Assembly: GCF_017168335.1 (NCBI RefSeq)
Contig: NZ_JABFAU010000056.1
Location: forward strand, 1-46,528
Origin: Rhodococcus sp. KRD162
GTDB lineage: Bacteria > Actinomycetota > Actinomycetes > Mycobacteriales > Mycobacteriaceae
Length of the DNA: 46,528 nucleotides
Direction: 5' to 3'
The notes under the pieces were generated by a model that saw nothing but the letters and a program-made list of their open reading frames with translations, was not told the DNA's origin and ran no database searches. Numbering within the stretch: position 1 is the first letter of the stretch; every line of letters starts with the position of its first letter. Below, in pieces: positions 32,362 to 40,805 of this stretch. Position numbers and translations under genes: made by a program.

Positions 32362-33588
32362 TCAGGCCCGCTTCGAGGAGTACATCCGCTCGTCCGCAAT
32401 GCGAAGCAGCTTCTCGGGGTCGGTGGTCGGTTCCCAACTCCATCCGACGCTCACCGATACCGGAATGTCGGTGCCATCGATGTCGTAGGGGCCGGCTAGG
32501 TGGCCTCGAACTCGGTCGGCGAGTCGTTCGACGCCTTCGGCCGATCGTGCGCTGTGCAGCAGGGCGACGAACTCGTCTCCGCCGATGCGGCAGGAGATGT
32601 CTTCGGTGCGGGTGTTGTCCAGGATGCGTCGTCCGATCGCCGCGAGTACTCGATCGCCCACGACATGGCCGAATCTGTCGTTGATGGTCTTGAACGCGTC
32701 GATGTCCACGAAGAGCATTCCGACCGGCTGATCACCGGGCAACTGCGCGAGCTTGTCCAATTCGATCATCAGTCGTCGGCGATTTCCCAGTGAGGTGAGG
32801 TCGTCGATGAGGGCCTGGCGTTCGAGTCTCGCTTCGGCAACCTTGCGTGCGGTGATGTCTTGTATCTGCGCGATGATCACGTCGCCGGAGTCGCCGTCGC
32901 GTACCACGGTCGCGTTGCGCTGCACCCAGATGGTGGCACCGTCCTTGCGGATGTACCGCTTCTCCGATGCGATGTTCGTCAGTGTTCCGTCTGCCAACGC
33001 CTTCAGATGTAAGTCGGCGAGAGGAATATCGTCGGGATGGGTGATGTCGCGGAAAGTCTTCTGCCGCAATTCTTCTTCGGTGTAGCCGAGTAGCTCGCAC
33101 AGGGCTTTGTTCACCTGGAGCCAGCGTCCGTCCCGGGTCATCACGGCGTTTCCGATCGGGGCGTTGTCCATCACGTTCTGAAACAGCCGAATCGCACGGT
33201 CACGTTCACGCTCGATCTCGGCGCGCGCACTGACGTCGACGACCAGAGCGGTGAACCCGATGACGACACCGTCGACGATATCTGGCACGTAGGTGGCCTG
33301 GGTGACGCGAACGACTCCGTTGACGTCGATGAGGGTGCGGTCGAACTGCTGTTGCTCGCCGGCCAACACGCCGGTGATGTAGGGCAGGTTCAGTTGGTAG
33401 AGGTCTTCTCCGAGTAGTTCACCGATGTGCTTTCCGACCAGATCCGATGGCTCGATACCGAAGTAGTCCGCGTAGACGCGGTTGGCGAAGACATTGCGTT
33501 GCGCGCTGTCCCAGTACCCGACCAACGACGGCAGCTGCTCGACTGCTCGACGCATCACCTCGTCCGATGTGGAGCGCTGCTTGGTCAT
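32362..33588 (-). CDS. PAS-PAS-GGDEF diguanylate cyclase
   Basis: A 408-aa soluble signalling protein. Two PAS domains (about 10-125 and 135-248, the second with a PAC segment QIQDITARKVAE) precede a GGDEF domain from about 258. The active-site motif GGDEF is intact at 336-340. Five residues before it is RTED (327-330), a complete RxxD inhibitory site, so the enzyme should be feedback-inhibited by cyclic di-GMP. ATG 33588 follows GAGGTG. The signal sensed by the PAS domains is unknown. Confidence 0.92.
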   Translation of the reverse strand: MTKQRSTSDEVMRRAVEQLPSLVGYWDSAQRNVFANRVYADYFGIEPSDLVGKHIGELLGEDLYQLNLPYITGVLAGEQQQFDRTLIDVNGVVRVTQATYVPDIVDGVVIGFTALVVDVSARAEIERERDRAIRLFQNVMDNAPIGNAVMTRDGRWLQVNKALCELLGYTEEELRQKTFRDITHPDDIPLADLHLKALADGTLTNIASEKRYIRKDGATIWVQRNATVVRDGDSGDVIIAQIQDITARKVAEARLERQALIDDLTSLGNRRRLMIELDKLAQLPGDQPVGMLFVDIDAFKTINDRFGHVVGDRVLAAIGRRILDNTRTEDISCRIGGDEFVALLHSARSAEGVERLADRVRGHLAGPYDIDGTDIPVSVSVGWSWEPTTDPEKLLRIADERMYSSKRA

Positions 33589-33675
33589 GAACACCTCGTT
33601 TGTGATGCCGATCGCGCAACGGTACCCGAACAGTCTCGCATCATGATCGCACGAGCACGCGATCATCCCGTTCCA

Positions 33676-33699
33676 ATGAGTGCGCACGTGCGCACTCAT
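33676..33699. promoter_or_regulatory. 24-bp perfect palindrome, ArsR operator candidate
   Basis: Arms ATGAGTGCGCAC and GTGCGCACTCAT abut with no spacer and are exactly complementary. The site ends 16 bp before the ATG of the MFS gene, overlapping where its promoter must be. The next gene of the operon encodes an ArsR/SmtB repressor, whose family binds 12-2-12-type dyads. Confidence 0.75.
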
Positions 33700-33715
33700 A
33701 TGTAGGGTGAATGCC

Positions 33716-34921
33716 ATGCTTCGGGCCAACAACGCTTTCCGTCGCCTGTTCACCGCACAGGTCGTCGCGTTGGTGGGCACGGGGCTGCTCACGGTGGCTC
33801 TGGGGTTGCTCGCCTACGACATCGCCGGCAACTCCGCCGGTGCCGTGCTCGGCACCGCGCTTGCGATCAAGATACTCGCCTACGTCTTCTTCGCACCCAT
33901 CGTGTCCTCGGTGACGAGTGCGCTGCCCCGCAAGTTCGTGCTCGTCACTGCCGACGCCGTCAGAGCGCTGACGGCGATGGCGTTGCCATTCGTCGATCAG
34001 GTGTGGCAGATCTACGTCCTGATCTTCGTTCTGCAGGCCGCGTCGGCAACGTTCACGCCCGCCTTCCAGTCCGTCATTCCGTCGGTGGTCCCCGATGTCC
34101 ACCAGTACACCCGCGCCCTGACGCTCTCCCGCCTCGCCTACGACCTCGAGTCCCTGCTGAGCCCACTGATCGCCGCAGCCCTGTTGACGGTCATCGATTT
34201 CCACCTGCTGTTCGTCGGCACCGCCGCAGGGTTCCTCGCGTCCGCTGCGATGGTCATCGGCACCGCTCTGCCGAATCACGCTGTCGCCGAGCACAACAGG
34301 CCGACCGACGGCATCGCGATGTTCATCGAGAACCGCGAGCTCCAAGGACTTCTGGCACTGAACACAGTGGTGGCCGCCGCAACGGCGCTGGTGTTGGTCA
34401 ACTCCGTGGTCTACGTTCGCGATCTGTTCGGCGGCGGGTCCAGCCAGCTGGCTATCGCTCTCGGGTTCTACGGCGGCGGCTCGATGATCGCAGCTCTGTT
34501 CATCCCGCGCGCCCTCGGATCCACGAACGATCGCACCCTCATGCTGGCCGGAGCCGCGACCGCTGTGACCGGAACCGCCGCAGCAACCCTGGTGGCAACT
34601 CTGCACGGAGGATCGGCCGGCTGGGTCGCCCTCGCCACGACGTGGACGATCCTGGGCGTCGGGACCTCGATGATCAACACGCCGTCGGCGAGAATTCTGC
34701 GGCGTGAGTCCGACGAGAGCACTCGAACGTCGATCTTCACCGCGCAGTTCTCGCTCTCCCACGCCGCATTTCTCGTCACCTATCCGGTAGCGGGATGGGT
34801 CGGGTCGCACTTCGGTCAGTTCACCGCGGCGGCGGTGCTGACGGGCTTGGCTACACTTGCGGCATTGTCCGCAGCACGCCTGTGGAGTCGCTCCCGACTG
34901 TCGGTGGTCGTCTCCGCGTAG
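33716..34921 (+). CDS. MFS transporter (efflux, linked to ArsR)
   Basis: A 401-aa protein with about twelve membrane helices. The opening RRLFTAQVVALVGTGLLTVALGLLAYDIAG and the central FTPAFQSVIPSVVPD are typical of the MFS_1/MFS_3 drug- or metal-efflux group. AGGG precedes ATG 33716. It is followed 14 bp later by an ArsR-family repressor gene. MFS exporters paired with ArsR sensors in mycobacteria and rhodococci often export nickel or cobalt, or respond to other toxic ions. The substrate here is not determined. Confidence 0.87.
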   Translation: MLRANNAFRRLFTAQVVALVGTGLLTVALGLLAYDIAGNSAGAVLGTALAIKILAYVFFAPIVSSVTSALPRKFVLVTADAVRALTAMALPFVDQVWQIYVLIFVLQAASATFTPAFQSVIPSVVPDVHQYTRALTLSRLAYDLESLLSPLIAAALLTVIDFHLLFVGTAAGFLASAAMVIGTALPNHAVAEHNRPTDGIAMFIENRELQGLLALNTVVAAATALVLVNSVVYVRDLFGGGSSQLAIALGFYGGGSMIAALFIPRALGSTNDRTLMLAGAATAVTGTAAATLVATLHGGSAGWVALATTWTILGVGTSMINTPSARILRRESDESTRTSIFTAQFSLSHAAFLVTYPVAGWVGSHFGQFTAAAVLTGLATLAALSAARLWSRSRLSVVVSA

Positions 34922-34935
34922 GGAGACGACGTTCG

Positions 34936-35292
34936 ATGCCACCGAAGAAGGAACCGCGCATCAGTCTCGACCATGCCGCCGAACCGGACTCCACCCGCCT
35001 CGCGACGGCGAGCGACACCTTTCGGATGCTGTCCGATCCCACCCGGCTGCACATCCTGTGGCTACTCGACCGCGGCCCCGCAGACGTCAGTGCGTTGACC
35101 ACCGCCACCGGTACCTCGCGCACCGCGGTCAGCCAGCATCTGGCCAAGCTCCGATTCACCGGGCTCGTCGAGACCCGGCGCGAGGGCCGCAATGTCATCT
35201 ACCGCCTGGCCGACGGCCACCTCGCCCGTCTGGTGCGGGAAGGGCTCAACTTCGCCGACCACAAGGTGACCGGCGAACCCCCACACGAATAG
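34936..35292 (+). CDS. ArsR/SmtB-family repressor
   Basis: A 118-aa winged-helix protein. The DNA-recognition helix is in VSALTTATGTSRTAVSQHLAKLRFTGLVETRREGRNVIYRLADGHLARLV. The C-terminal helix has DGH followed by DH (spacing 14) and a last HE, close to the alpha-5 zinc/nickel site pattern D-x-H ... H but not identical. No CxC arsenic-type motif is present. It probably derepresses the upstream MFS gene when it binds a metal ion such as Ni or Co. The ion is inferred only. Confidence 0.9.
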   Translation: MPPKKEPRISLDHAAEPDSTRLATASDTFRMLSDPTRLHILWLLDRGPADVSALTTATGTSRTAVSQHLAKLRFTGLVETRREGRNVIYRLADGHLARLVREGLNFADHKVTGEPPHE

Positions 35293-35341
35293 CCGCAGTC
35301 ACCGACGGCCCTCGCGAGGGCAAACGTGAGAACATGCAGCC

Positions 35342-36073
35342 ATGAACGACGGTGGGTCACATCCCAAGGCCGATGGCCGCAAGAGGCGTTGGGAGCAGCA
35401 CAACACCGATCGTCGACGCCATATCATCGAGGCCGCGATGACCGTTCTGGCCCGCGACATCGCCCCTGGTGAGCGTCTCACCACCGCGCAGATCTCGGCA
35501 GAGGCCGACGTGCATCGCACCGGGCTCTACCGGCATTTCAAGGATCGCACCGACCTCGACACCGCCATCCAGCGAGCCATCTGCGAGCAATTATCTGCGG
35601 CGCTCGTCAGCTCGTTCGCGTTGACGGGCACTCCGCGTGATGTGGTGCATCGCGTCGTGAGTACCTATGTGCGCTGGGTTGCCGAACATCCGGCGTGGAC
35701 GCGTTTCGTCGAGCAGGATGTCAGTGCCCAATCGCCGACGCCGCTCGAGGAGACCAATGCTCTGCTGGCCGAGCAGCTGGAGGTCAGCGTCGCCGCGTTC
35801 CTCGCCCTCGTTCATGCCGATCTGTCCACCGACGACTGGTCGCTGGTGCGGCCGTGGGTGGCGGGCTTGGTTTCCGGCTGCATGGGTGCGGTGCGCAGTT
35901 GGAGCGGGCAGACCGAATCACGCACGGGTCTGGACCATTTCGCCACGTTCCTGGCCGACACCATCTGGCTTCAGGTCAAAGGGCTCGGCGCGTCCCGCGG
36001 GATTGCCATCCCGCAGATTCCGCTCGAAACCGTCCCCGTGGAGCGTCAGCCGAACGACGGCTCACTGCGATAG
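35342..36073 (+). CDS. TetR-family regulator
   Basis: A 243-aa TetR protein. The helix-turn-helix is RRRHIIEAAMTVLARDIAPGERLTTAQISAEADVHRTGLYRHFKDRTDLDTAI (about 24-76). A C-terminal WHG-like ligand domain contains VRWVAEHPAWTRFVEQD. It is convergent with the AurF-like oxygenase gene and overlaps its 3' end by 28 bp. It is the natural candidate to control that gene. Confidence 0.9.
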   Translation: MNDGGSHPKADGRKRRWEQHNTDRRRHIIEAAMTVLARDIAPGERLTTAQISAEADVHRTGLYRHFKDRTDLDTAIQRAICEQLSAALVSSFALTGTPRDVVHRVVSTYVRWVAEHPAWTRFVEQDVSAQSPTPLEETNALLAEQLEVSVAAFLALVHADLSTDDWSLVRPWVAGLVSGCMGAVRSWSGQTESRTGLDHFATFLADTIWLQVKGLGASRGIAIPQIPLETVPVERQPNDGSLR

Positions 36074-37014
36074 CGCGACGGCCGTCCGTCGATTCCGAGT
36101 GCGCGCCATACCCGTCGGGATACGCGGTTCATGAGTCCGAGTTTGTCGGCGAGCATCCGGACATCACCGAATGTGTCGCGCAGCGCCTTTCGTGAGGTGT
36201 CGCTGTTCCACCAGACGGCGTCGACGACGTCATCGGGGATCGCGAGATCGCGTCGCATCTGCTTGCTCGGCTTCATGATCATGTCGCACAGAATTCGCAT
36301 CACGATGGGCATCAGGACCGAGATCGATGCCTTCTCGAATCGTCCGAGTCGGGGCGCCTTGTGCTCGAGATACTGATGAGCGAAGCCGATGTGCCGCGCT
36401 TCCTCGGCGATGTGGATCTGCATCACGCGCATCACCAGAGGGTGGCCGACGGCTCCGCTGCGCAGAATTCCCTTCTGCATGTGGTCGATCGGTTCCTCCC
36501 CGGCCAGGACGCCGACGAAGAATCCGAACGGTGCCGATCGGCTGGCGAACAGTGCGAGCACCGGTACCACTTTGCGGAACCAGGCGGGGCCGCCCGGCAC
36601 GTCGATGCCGATGCGGTTGACGAGTTCCTGGAACATCTGGGTGTGGTGGCACTCTTCGGTGGCCTCGTGCGTCGAGTACCGAAATTCGGGTGAATCGTTG
36701 GGCAGGGTGAGGGCGTAGTGCATCAGTCCGCTGATGAGGATCTGCTCGAACTGCAGGCCGACCTTGACCATGCTGGCCTGGCGATACATGCCGACGTGGA
36801 TCTGCTGGTCAAGGGGAAGAGACTTGTACCAGTCGGTGTGGCCGAGCGGATCCTCGTCGGGCAGCACCCAGCGCGGATCGTCGGGGACTATCGCGTACTC
36901 GGGGTCGTCCCACGGAATGTCGAGGAAGGCGTCGAAATGCTGGTGCACCGATGCCGTCGACAGCGAATGCAAGTTGTCTCGATAGCGAGTTCGTGAGTCG
37001 TCGACTGCAGTCAT
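36046..37014 (-). CDS. AurF-like non-heme diiron oxygenase
   Basis: A 322-aa, mostly helical protein of the p-aminobenzoate N-oxygenase (AurF) family. Candidate iron ligands are Glu90 (QFEQIL), Glu120 or Glu121 with His124 (EATEECHHTQMF), Glu173 or Glu174 (AGEEPIDH), and the IHIAEEARHIGF helix with His201, Glu204/205 and His208. Characterised members oxidise aromatic amines to nitro compounds; most actinobacterial homologues have unknown substrates. It starts at ATG 37014 with GGAAGGATCACC upstream. Confidence 0.88.
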   Translation of the reverse strand: MTAVDDSRTRYRDNLHSLSTASVHQHFDAFLDIPWDDPEYAIVPDDPRWVLPDEDPLGHTDWYKSLPLDQQIHVGMYRQASMVKVGLQFEQILISGLMHYALTLPNDSPEFRYSTHEATEECHHTQMFQELVNRIGIDVPGGPAWFRKVVPVLALFASRSAPFGFFVGVLAGEEPIDHMQKGILRSGAVGHPLVMRVMQIHIAEEARHIGFAHQYLEHKAPRLGRFEKASISVLMPIVMRILCDMIMKPSKQMRRDLAIPDDVVDAVWWNSDTSRKALRDTFGDVRMLADKLGLMNRVSRRVWRALGIDGRPSRYRSEPSFG

Positions 37015-37047
37015 GGTGATCCTTCCGCCTGCTCCCGAACAATCTTT

Positions 37048-37061
37048 ACGCTACACAGCGT
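37048..37061. promoter_or_regulatory. Candidate TetR operator upstream of the AurF-like gene
   Basis: ACGCT-ACAC-AGCGT is an inverted repeat about 34 bp before the oxygenase start. The repeat extends imperfectly outward (TT on one side, CA on the other). Its size suits a TetR protein, and one is encoded just downstream of the oxygenase. Confidence 0.5.
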
Positions 37062-37134
37062 CACACATAAAACGAGTTAGTGCAACGGACCGTCGCAGAT
37101 AGATCGAGATTTTCCGTCCGACACGACGAACTAC

Positions 37135-37566
37135 TCAGCCCCACAGGAGCCGTTGCCCCACCGAGGCTTTCGTCGGACCCAGATCGAAGGTGGTGGCATC
37201 TGGCATCAGGTACGGGACGAGGACGCGCATCGCGTACTCGCGATGCTCGAGCAGAACCTCGAGATATGCGCCCGACGCCTCCTCGCCGGTCACGTCGGAG
37301 ACGATGGCGTACGACCGCAGATCCGCAGCGACGGCACGCAGATCGTGGACGAGCTGCTCGTGCATCGCAGCATTCGATGCCCCGTCCCCTGCAGTCTGAA
37401 GTGGCGCGAGCAGCCGCTGCCCACCGGAGACGGCGTTGACGACGGCCACCGGGTGGAGCCCCCAGTTCTCGCTGATCCGTTCGGCCGCGATGTCGATACA
37501 GACGTCGAGCAAGTCGTCGAAATCCTGTTGGCACTCGATGCTCGTCACTTCTCGCCACTTCGTCAT
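37135..37566 (-). CDS. Conserved hypothetical protein
   Basis: A 143-aa soluble, acidic protein without a recognised domain. Residues 1-70 are helical (ECQQDFDDLLDVCIDIAAERISENWGLHPVAVVN). A strand-rich part follows (YAIVSDVTGEEASGAYLEVLLEHREYAMRVLVPYLM). The second part looks like a small alpha/beta fold. ATG 37566 is preferred to a TTG one codon before it. A 15-bp palindrome lies 87 bp upstream. Confidence 0.65.
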   Translation of the reverse strand: MTKWREVTSIECQQDFDDLLDVCIDIAAERISENWGLHPVAVVNAVSGGQRLLAPLQTAGDGASNAAMHEQLVHDLRAVAADLRSYAIVSDVTGEEASGAYLEVLLEHREYAMRVLVPYLMPDATTFDLGPTKASVGQRLLWG

Positions 37567-37652
37567 CAAGACCCCATCGTCGACCGACTACCCCACCTCT
37601 TGGACGGGCCGCGAGCGCAAACGGTTCCGGAAAGTCGTACATTCGTACAAAT

Positions 37653-37667
37653 TTGCTGAATCAGCAA
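37653..37667. promoter_or_regulatory. 15-bp palindrome upstream of the 143-aa hypothetical
   Basis: TTGCTGA-A-TCAGCAA is a perfect 7-1-7 inverted repeat in the gap between the PAP2 and hypothetical genes. A nearby direct repeat CGTACATTCGTACA (37646-37659 region) adds to the regulatory look. The regulator is unknown. Confidence 0.4.
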
Positions 37668-37714
37668 GCTACTTTTGCCATTGACCGCCCGTTCGACACG
37701 GCCGTCGAGAGATC

Positions 37715-38548
37715 TCACAGGGTGATTCGGTGCGCCGGCACTCCCTGGGTTGCCGACTCGCCGACGCTCCGGCCGTCGAGTCGATGCAGCACGTAGCTAC
37801 CGAGGGTCACCGCGCACGCCGCGAGCAAGGCGCCTGCGCACACATCGGTCAGCCAGTGGACGCCGAGGTACATCCGCGTGCACGCAACGGCAGCGGTGAC
37901 CGTGACGGCGAGGACGAGCAGCAGGGTTCGCACGGTGGTGGACCGCCCCGCCCCTGCCATGAGGGCGAGCATCAGTAGCAGGGCCGCTGTTCCCGTGACG
38001 TGCCCCGACGGGAACGAGGGATCGGTCTCGAGCATCAGCTGGATCGATTGCGGTGGCCGCTCACGGCCGACTGCCAGTTTGACGATCGTGCACAGTATCG
38101 AGGCCGAGCCGACGGTCACCAGCATCACCAGCGCGGGCCCGTACCGCTTCGTCCGCCACACCATGATCACGGCAATCACCAGGCCCAACGCGGCGGTCTC
38201 CGCAGGGCCACCGGCCGCGGTGAGCGCACTGGCCAGTTGCCCGAGCACGGGCGATCGATGGTCCACGAACCACTGAGCCACAGGCGCATCGGACCCGGTC
38301 AGCCAGCCGTTGCTGGATACCGCAAGGGCCAGAACCACAAATCCGAAGGCGTAACCGAGAGCGGAGAAGACCGTCGCACCGGTTCGGTCACCGCGGATCC
38401 GGCGAACCGTCCCGAGCACAACGAGGCCGACGGCGATGGCCAATCCCGCTGCCTCCACATCGGCACTGGCGAGTTCGGTGAACACTTCGGTGACCGTCGC
38501 GTGGACGGCGGATGTCGATGACGAGAGCAGCACGTGACCAGTGTGCAT
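37715..38548 (-). CDS. PAP2-family membrane phosphatase
   Basis: A 277-aa membrane protein with about six helices. The three phosphatase motifs are KLAVGRERPP (K-x6-R-P), FPSGH, and CTRMYLGVHWLTDV (S/T-R-x5-H-x3-D). PAP2 enzymes dephosphorylate lipid phosphates such as phosphatidate or polyprenyl pyrophosphates. AGGAGC precedes ATG 38548. It is divergent from the second diguanylate cyclase gene. Confidence 0.88.
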   Translation of the reverse strand: MHTGHVLLSSSTSAVHATVTEVFTELASADVEAAGLAIAVGLVVLGTVRRIRGDRTGATVFSALGYAFGFVVLALAVSSNGWLTGSDAPVAQWFVDHRSPVLGQLASALTAAGGPAETAALGLVIAVIMVWRTKRYGPALVMLVTVGSASILCTIVKLAVGRERPPQSIQLMLETDPSFPSGHVTGTAALLLMLALMAGAGRSTTVRTLLLVLAVTVTAAVACTRMYLGVHWLTDVCAGALLAACAVTLGSYVLHRLDGRSVGESATQGVPAHRITL

Positions 38549-38636
38549 AGGTGCTCCTGAAGAACCGCTGAGAGCGAACCTTCCGTGGTGGGACTCGTGC
38601 GCCGGTGGGCTCGACACCACCTCGACTAGACTTCCG

Positions 38637-39518
38637 ATGCGGGAAGGGGAGAGAGCAGGTCGGTGCGTCGTGGAGGAACACTGGTACCGGCGCATATTCG
38701 CCTCCAGCCCCGTGGCGCAGGCTCTCTCCGACGCCAATGGATTGTTCGTCGATGTGAACACCGCCTACTGCGAACTCGTCGGCTTGTCCTCCTCGGAACT
38801 GCTGGGTCGATCCGCGACGGTGCACACGCACCCGGACGACCTCCCGCTGCACAGCAGCGTCGAGGATCTGATGGCTGCCGGGACGGCCGCGGACAAATCC
38901 GTGAAGCTCGAGGTGAGGTTCGTTCGACCGAACGACGAGATTCGCTGGGTTCTACTGACTCTGGTTCCTTTCACCGGGCCGTCCGATGCCGAGTGGACGC
39001 TCGCCGCCGCTCTCGACATCACCGAACGCAAGGAAGTCGAGGACGGCATCCTGCGTGTGTCCCGAACGGATCAACTGACCGGGGCTCTCAATCGTCGCGG
39101 CTGGTCGGACTACGCGGTATCCGTCGTCAAGGAAAATTCGGTCGACACAGCCGTCGCGGTTCTCGATCTGGACCACTTCAAACAGTTCAACGACAATTTC
39201 GGCCACGCAGCCGGCGATGCGTTGCTCCGCGACTTCGCGTCGAGTGCCCGTCACTGCATCGGCGACGATGGACTCTTGGCACGATGGGGCGGAGAGGAAT
39301 TCGTGATCACTCTCCGCAACTGCGATCGTCGTGGTGCTCTTCGATCACTCGAGGCTCTTGCAGCCGCCACGACAAGTTCAGGGGTGACGTTCTCCGCCGG
39401 GTACACAGTCCAGCGACCGAACGAAGGTCTTCGCAACACACTCGACAGAGCCGACGCACTGATGTTTCAGGCGAAACGCGCCGGCCGCAATCGAATGGTC
39501 ACCGACGCGCCTCACTGA
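38637..39518 (+). CDS. PAS-GGDEF diguanylate cyclase
   Basis: A 293-aa protein. One PAS domain (about 15-130, ending in AAALDITERKEVED) is followed by a GGDEF domain (about 140-293). The active-site motif is GGEEF (218-222), competent in known enzymes. The position five residues upstream is GDDG, so the RxxD inhibitory site is absent; this cyclase should escape product inhibition. ATG 38637 has no ribosome site; a GTG at 38670 is an alternative start. Confidence 0.9.
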   Translation: MREGERAGRCVVEEHWYRRIFASSPVAQALSDANGLFVDVNTAYCELVGLSSSELLGRSATVHTHPDDLPLHSSVEDLMAAGTAADKSVKLEVRFVRPNDEIRWVLLTLVPFTGPSDAEWTLAAALDITERKEVEDGILRVSRTDQLTGALNRRGWSDYAVSVVKENSVDTAVAVLDLDHFKQFNDNFGHAAGDALLRDFASSARHCIGDDGLLARWGGEEFVITLRNCDRRGALRSLEALAAATTSSGVTFSAGYTVQRPNEGLRNTLDRADALMFQAKRAGRNRMVTDAPH

Positions 39519-39670
39519 CACGGGCGATCTGTTCGCCGCCACTGAATACGTTCCGGCGCATCCCCATCCCCATGCAAACACCACGGTTGCGGGGTCGAGC
39601 ATCGCTCCCCAGCAGCAGGTAGTACGGCGAAAGAAGGACGTTGGACAACAAAGTCCGGCATGATGTAGTG

Positions 39671-40693
39671 ATGACTACCAGCGTCTTGGCTGCTTCGGAG
39701 TCGGGTGTGTCCGCAATTGCGTTGTGGACCTTGATCATCGCGGTGATCGCTGCAATCGGTGCCGCGTGGGCGGCGCTGAGCGTGCGCCGCGTCGGATCGA
39801 ACGAGGATGTCATCTCTCGGGAGTTGGCGGCGTTGCACACTGCCGTCGACCGTCAGGTGCGTCAGTCGAGCGAGAACGACTCGTGGAATCGCGACGAGGT
39901 CACCGCACGGTACCAAGAGTTGCTGTTCGCCCTGTCGAATGTGGATCGGGTTGTGGCCGAGGATATTTCAGCCGCGGTGGTATCGACCCCGGTGGGCGAT
40001 CTGGGTGCGGCGACGCGGTCTCTGAACAAGGCCTACGACCAGTTGAATTTGGCTCTCACCGCGGCACTGGTGGTTGCTCGCAGACGCGTCCACCCGTTGG
40101 CCTTGGAGCTGTCGACGGGTATCGATCGTCGAGTGTTGACCCCGCTGGCACCCCAGTCCGGGATCCCCGCTCCCGCACACGAACGCCTGCAGAGCGAGCA
40201 TGCGTACATCAAGAAGATGCACTCACTGCTGCTCCAGGCGATGCGTGCCGATCTGGGTCTGCTCGATCCCGGCATCGAGGCAACACTGATCTTCACCACG
40301 AAAGAAGTCGAGTCGGGCGCGCTGGCCGATCGGTCGACGGCGGCTGGGCGCAGCGGCGTGCAGCTGATCAATCTGCTCGAGGATTTCGGTGTGATGCCGT
40401 TGCTCGGCGCGGAGGACGACTACGTGATGTCCGACGAGCTGCTGGGCCAGTGCGAGGTTCTCTACAGTGCAGTGAGCGCGACCTTCGAGGCGGTGATGCG
40501 CCACATCGGCGATGAGATCCACCTGGCGATTCGTCCCGATCTCACCGACGAACGACTCGATGAGATCTACGAGATCGCCGTCCGGCTGGTCGAAGCGGGA
40601 TTACGCGGCAACATCCACCGCAGGGACGGACTCGACGGGAGCAGCCTGTTCCTCATCGAGCCGAGCCATCGCGCCGGAACCGACCCGGTGTAG
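39671..40693 (+). CDS. Membrane-anchored hypothetical protein
   Basis: A 340-aa protein with one N-terminal membrane helix (SAIALWTLIIAVIAAIGAAWAALSV). The remaining 310 residues are a predominantly helical soluble domain with no recognised family. Segments include SWNRDEVTARYQELLFALSNVDRVVAEDI and RLDEIYEIAVRLVEAGLRGNI. An in-frame TTG at 39641 has a better ribosome site (AAGGACG) and could be the true start, adding ten residues. Confidence 0.6.
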   Translation: MTTSVLAASESGVSAIALWTLIIAVIAAIGAAWAALSVRRVGSNEDVISRELAALHTAVDRQVRQSSENDSWNRDEVTARYQELLFALSNVDRVVAEDISAAVVSTPVGDLGAATRSLNKAYDQLNLALTAALVVARRRVHPLALELSTGIDRRVLTPLAPQSGIPAPAHERLQSEHAYIKKMHSLLLQAMRADLGLLDPGIEATLIFTTKEVESGALADRSTAAGRSGVQLINLLEDFGVMPLLGAEDDYVMSDELLGQCEVLYSAVSATFEAVMRHIGDEIHLAIRPDLTDERLDEIYEIAVRLVEAGLRGNIHRRDGLDGSSLFLIEPSHRAGTDPV

Positions 40694-40805
40694 CGGGGCG
40701 TGCCCTATCCGCCCTGCGCCCGGACCCCAGCGTCCACTATCGAACACCATCGGCGGAATCCCGCGGCCGAGCCACGACCCTGAACACCGAGGTTCGGTAA
40801 CCGAG

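Noticed and set aside
33641..34942. Long open frame antisense to the MFS gene
   Set aside because: Its composition (Gln, Asp, Arg, Gly rich, no domain) is that of an antisense shadow in high-G+C DNA; the sense frame is a clear MFS protein.
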